Positions 63,620-64,000 of a stretch of DNA of 64,000 bases are shown here, piece by piece. The translations under genes and the position numbers were made by a program. Origin of the DNA: Prinia subflava (Eukaryota; Chordata; Aves; Passeriformes; Cisticolidae); contig NC_086256.1 in assembly GCF_021018805.1 (NCBI RefSeq), forward strand, positions 13,458,032-13,522,031, in the 5' to 3' direction. The stretch's first letter is position 1. Every line of letters begins with the position of its first letter. The notes under the pieces were generated by a model. That model was given only the letters and a program-made list of their open reading frames with translations, was not told the origin of the DNA and made no database searches.

Positions 63620-63680
63620 AATGAGTTAGGGGTCTGGCTCTCATCTTGGTGGCAAAGAGTCCAAATTATAACTGAGCCAA
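63620..63680 (+). repeat. Possible ancient amniote retroposon relic
   Basis: TTAGGGGTCTGGCTCTCATC resembles the 'ggggtctgattctgatctc' start of an old sauropsid repeat. The downstream part is too decayed to follow. Confidence 0.25.
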
Positions 63681-63925
63681 TAATGAAGAAATGTCTCTGC
63701 AAATTGATTTTATATCTTTAAATTAGTATGCTTAAACTTTTTTCTGTTTATCAACTTCTTAATATTTTAACAAACAAGTCTAAGAGGATGGATGTTTGTG
63801 AATTTAAAAGGTGTACCTGCAAATTCTCATGGAAAGCAAATTCCAAATTTATGAAGTATTTGCACCAGAAAAAATGTATTTTTCAGGATTCTGCTTATTT
63901 AATTAAAAATATTAAAATATATGCC

Positions 63926-64000
63926 TGTACTGGTTTGAAAGCAAAACCAGCGAGACTTCAAGTCAGAAATACAATTTAATAGAGAGAGAAGAAGCAAACA
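63926..64000 (-). mobile_element. ERV LTR, 3' end, continues past window
   Basis: From TGTACTGGTTTGAAAGCAAA at 63926-63945 through ACTTCAAGTCAGAAATACAA and TTTAATAGAGAGAGAAG the sequence is the antisense of a common passerine LTR 3' end. On the minus strand it reads ATTAAA (poly(A) signal type) and finishes in CCAGTACA. The TG at 63926 is therefore the terminus of the LTR, and the rest lies beyond the window. Whether this is a solo LTR or one side of a provirus cannot be seen. The reading frame 63728-63979 that runs into it is not a gene. Confidence 0.65.

Overview
This is AT-rich, CpG-poor vertebrate DNA with no recognisable gene. The repeats point to a bird, probably a passerine or close relative: a chicken-repeat-1 (CR1) LINE 3' end, an older CR1 relic of a type common in sauropsids, avian endogenous-retrovirus (ERV) LTRs, a mammalian-wide interspersed repeat (MIR) relic, and decayed amniote retroposon fossils. 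The species assignment is recognition from memory, not a database match.

No protein-coding gene, tRNA, rRNA, CRISPR array or operon is supported. The longest open frames are about 130-137 codons. They lie in GC-richer or repeat DNA, often overlap frames on the other strand, and resemble no known protein. The window reads as a gene desert or the inside of a very large intron. Annotation here is therefore repeats, possible regulatory islands, and an account of the empty stretches.

Layout. 0-7.3 kb: unannotated AT-rich DNA with one candidate conserved block and one retroposon fossil. 7.3-7.9 kb: ERV-L-type LTR, plus strand. 8-17.7 kb: mostly empty, with a MIR relic at 11.8 kb, a hairpin at 12.9 kb and two regulatory-looking islands. 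17.7-18.0 kb: CR1 3' end, minus strand. 23.3-23.75 kb: complete solitary LTR, minus strand, with a 6-bp target duplication, next to a regulatory-looking island at 23.86-24.27 kb. 28.3 kb: a 53-base A run. 30.3-30.5 kb: a TAAT-rich island. 37.6 kb: old CR1 relic. 42.6-43.0 kb: complete solitary LTR, plus strand, with a 5-bp target duplication. 38.5, 46.1 and 56.4 kb: amniote retroposon fossils. Several GC-richer segments (20.1, 29.5, 32.8, 42.2, 47.1, 50.7, 58.9 and 61.5 kb) remain unclassified. 63.9 kb: the edge of another LTR that runs out of the window.

I found no evidence of a new biological system. The most solid results are the two solitary LTRs bounded by exact target-site duplications. 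The most useful open question is whether the TAAT-rich islands are conserved enhancers, which needs cross-species alignment.
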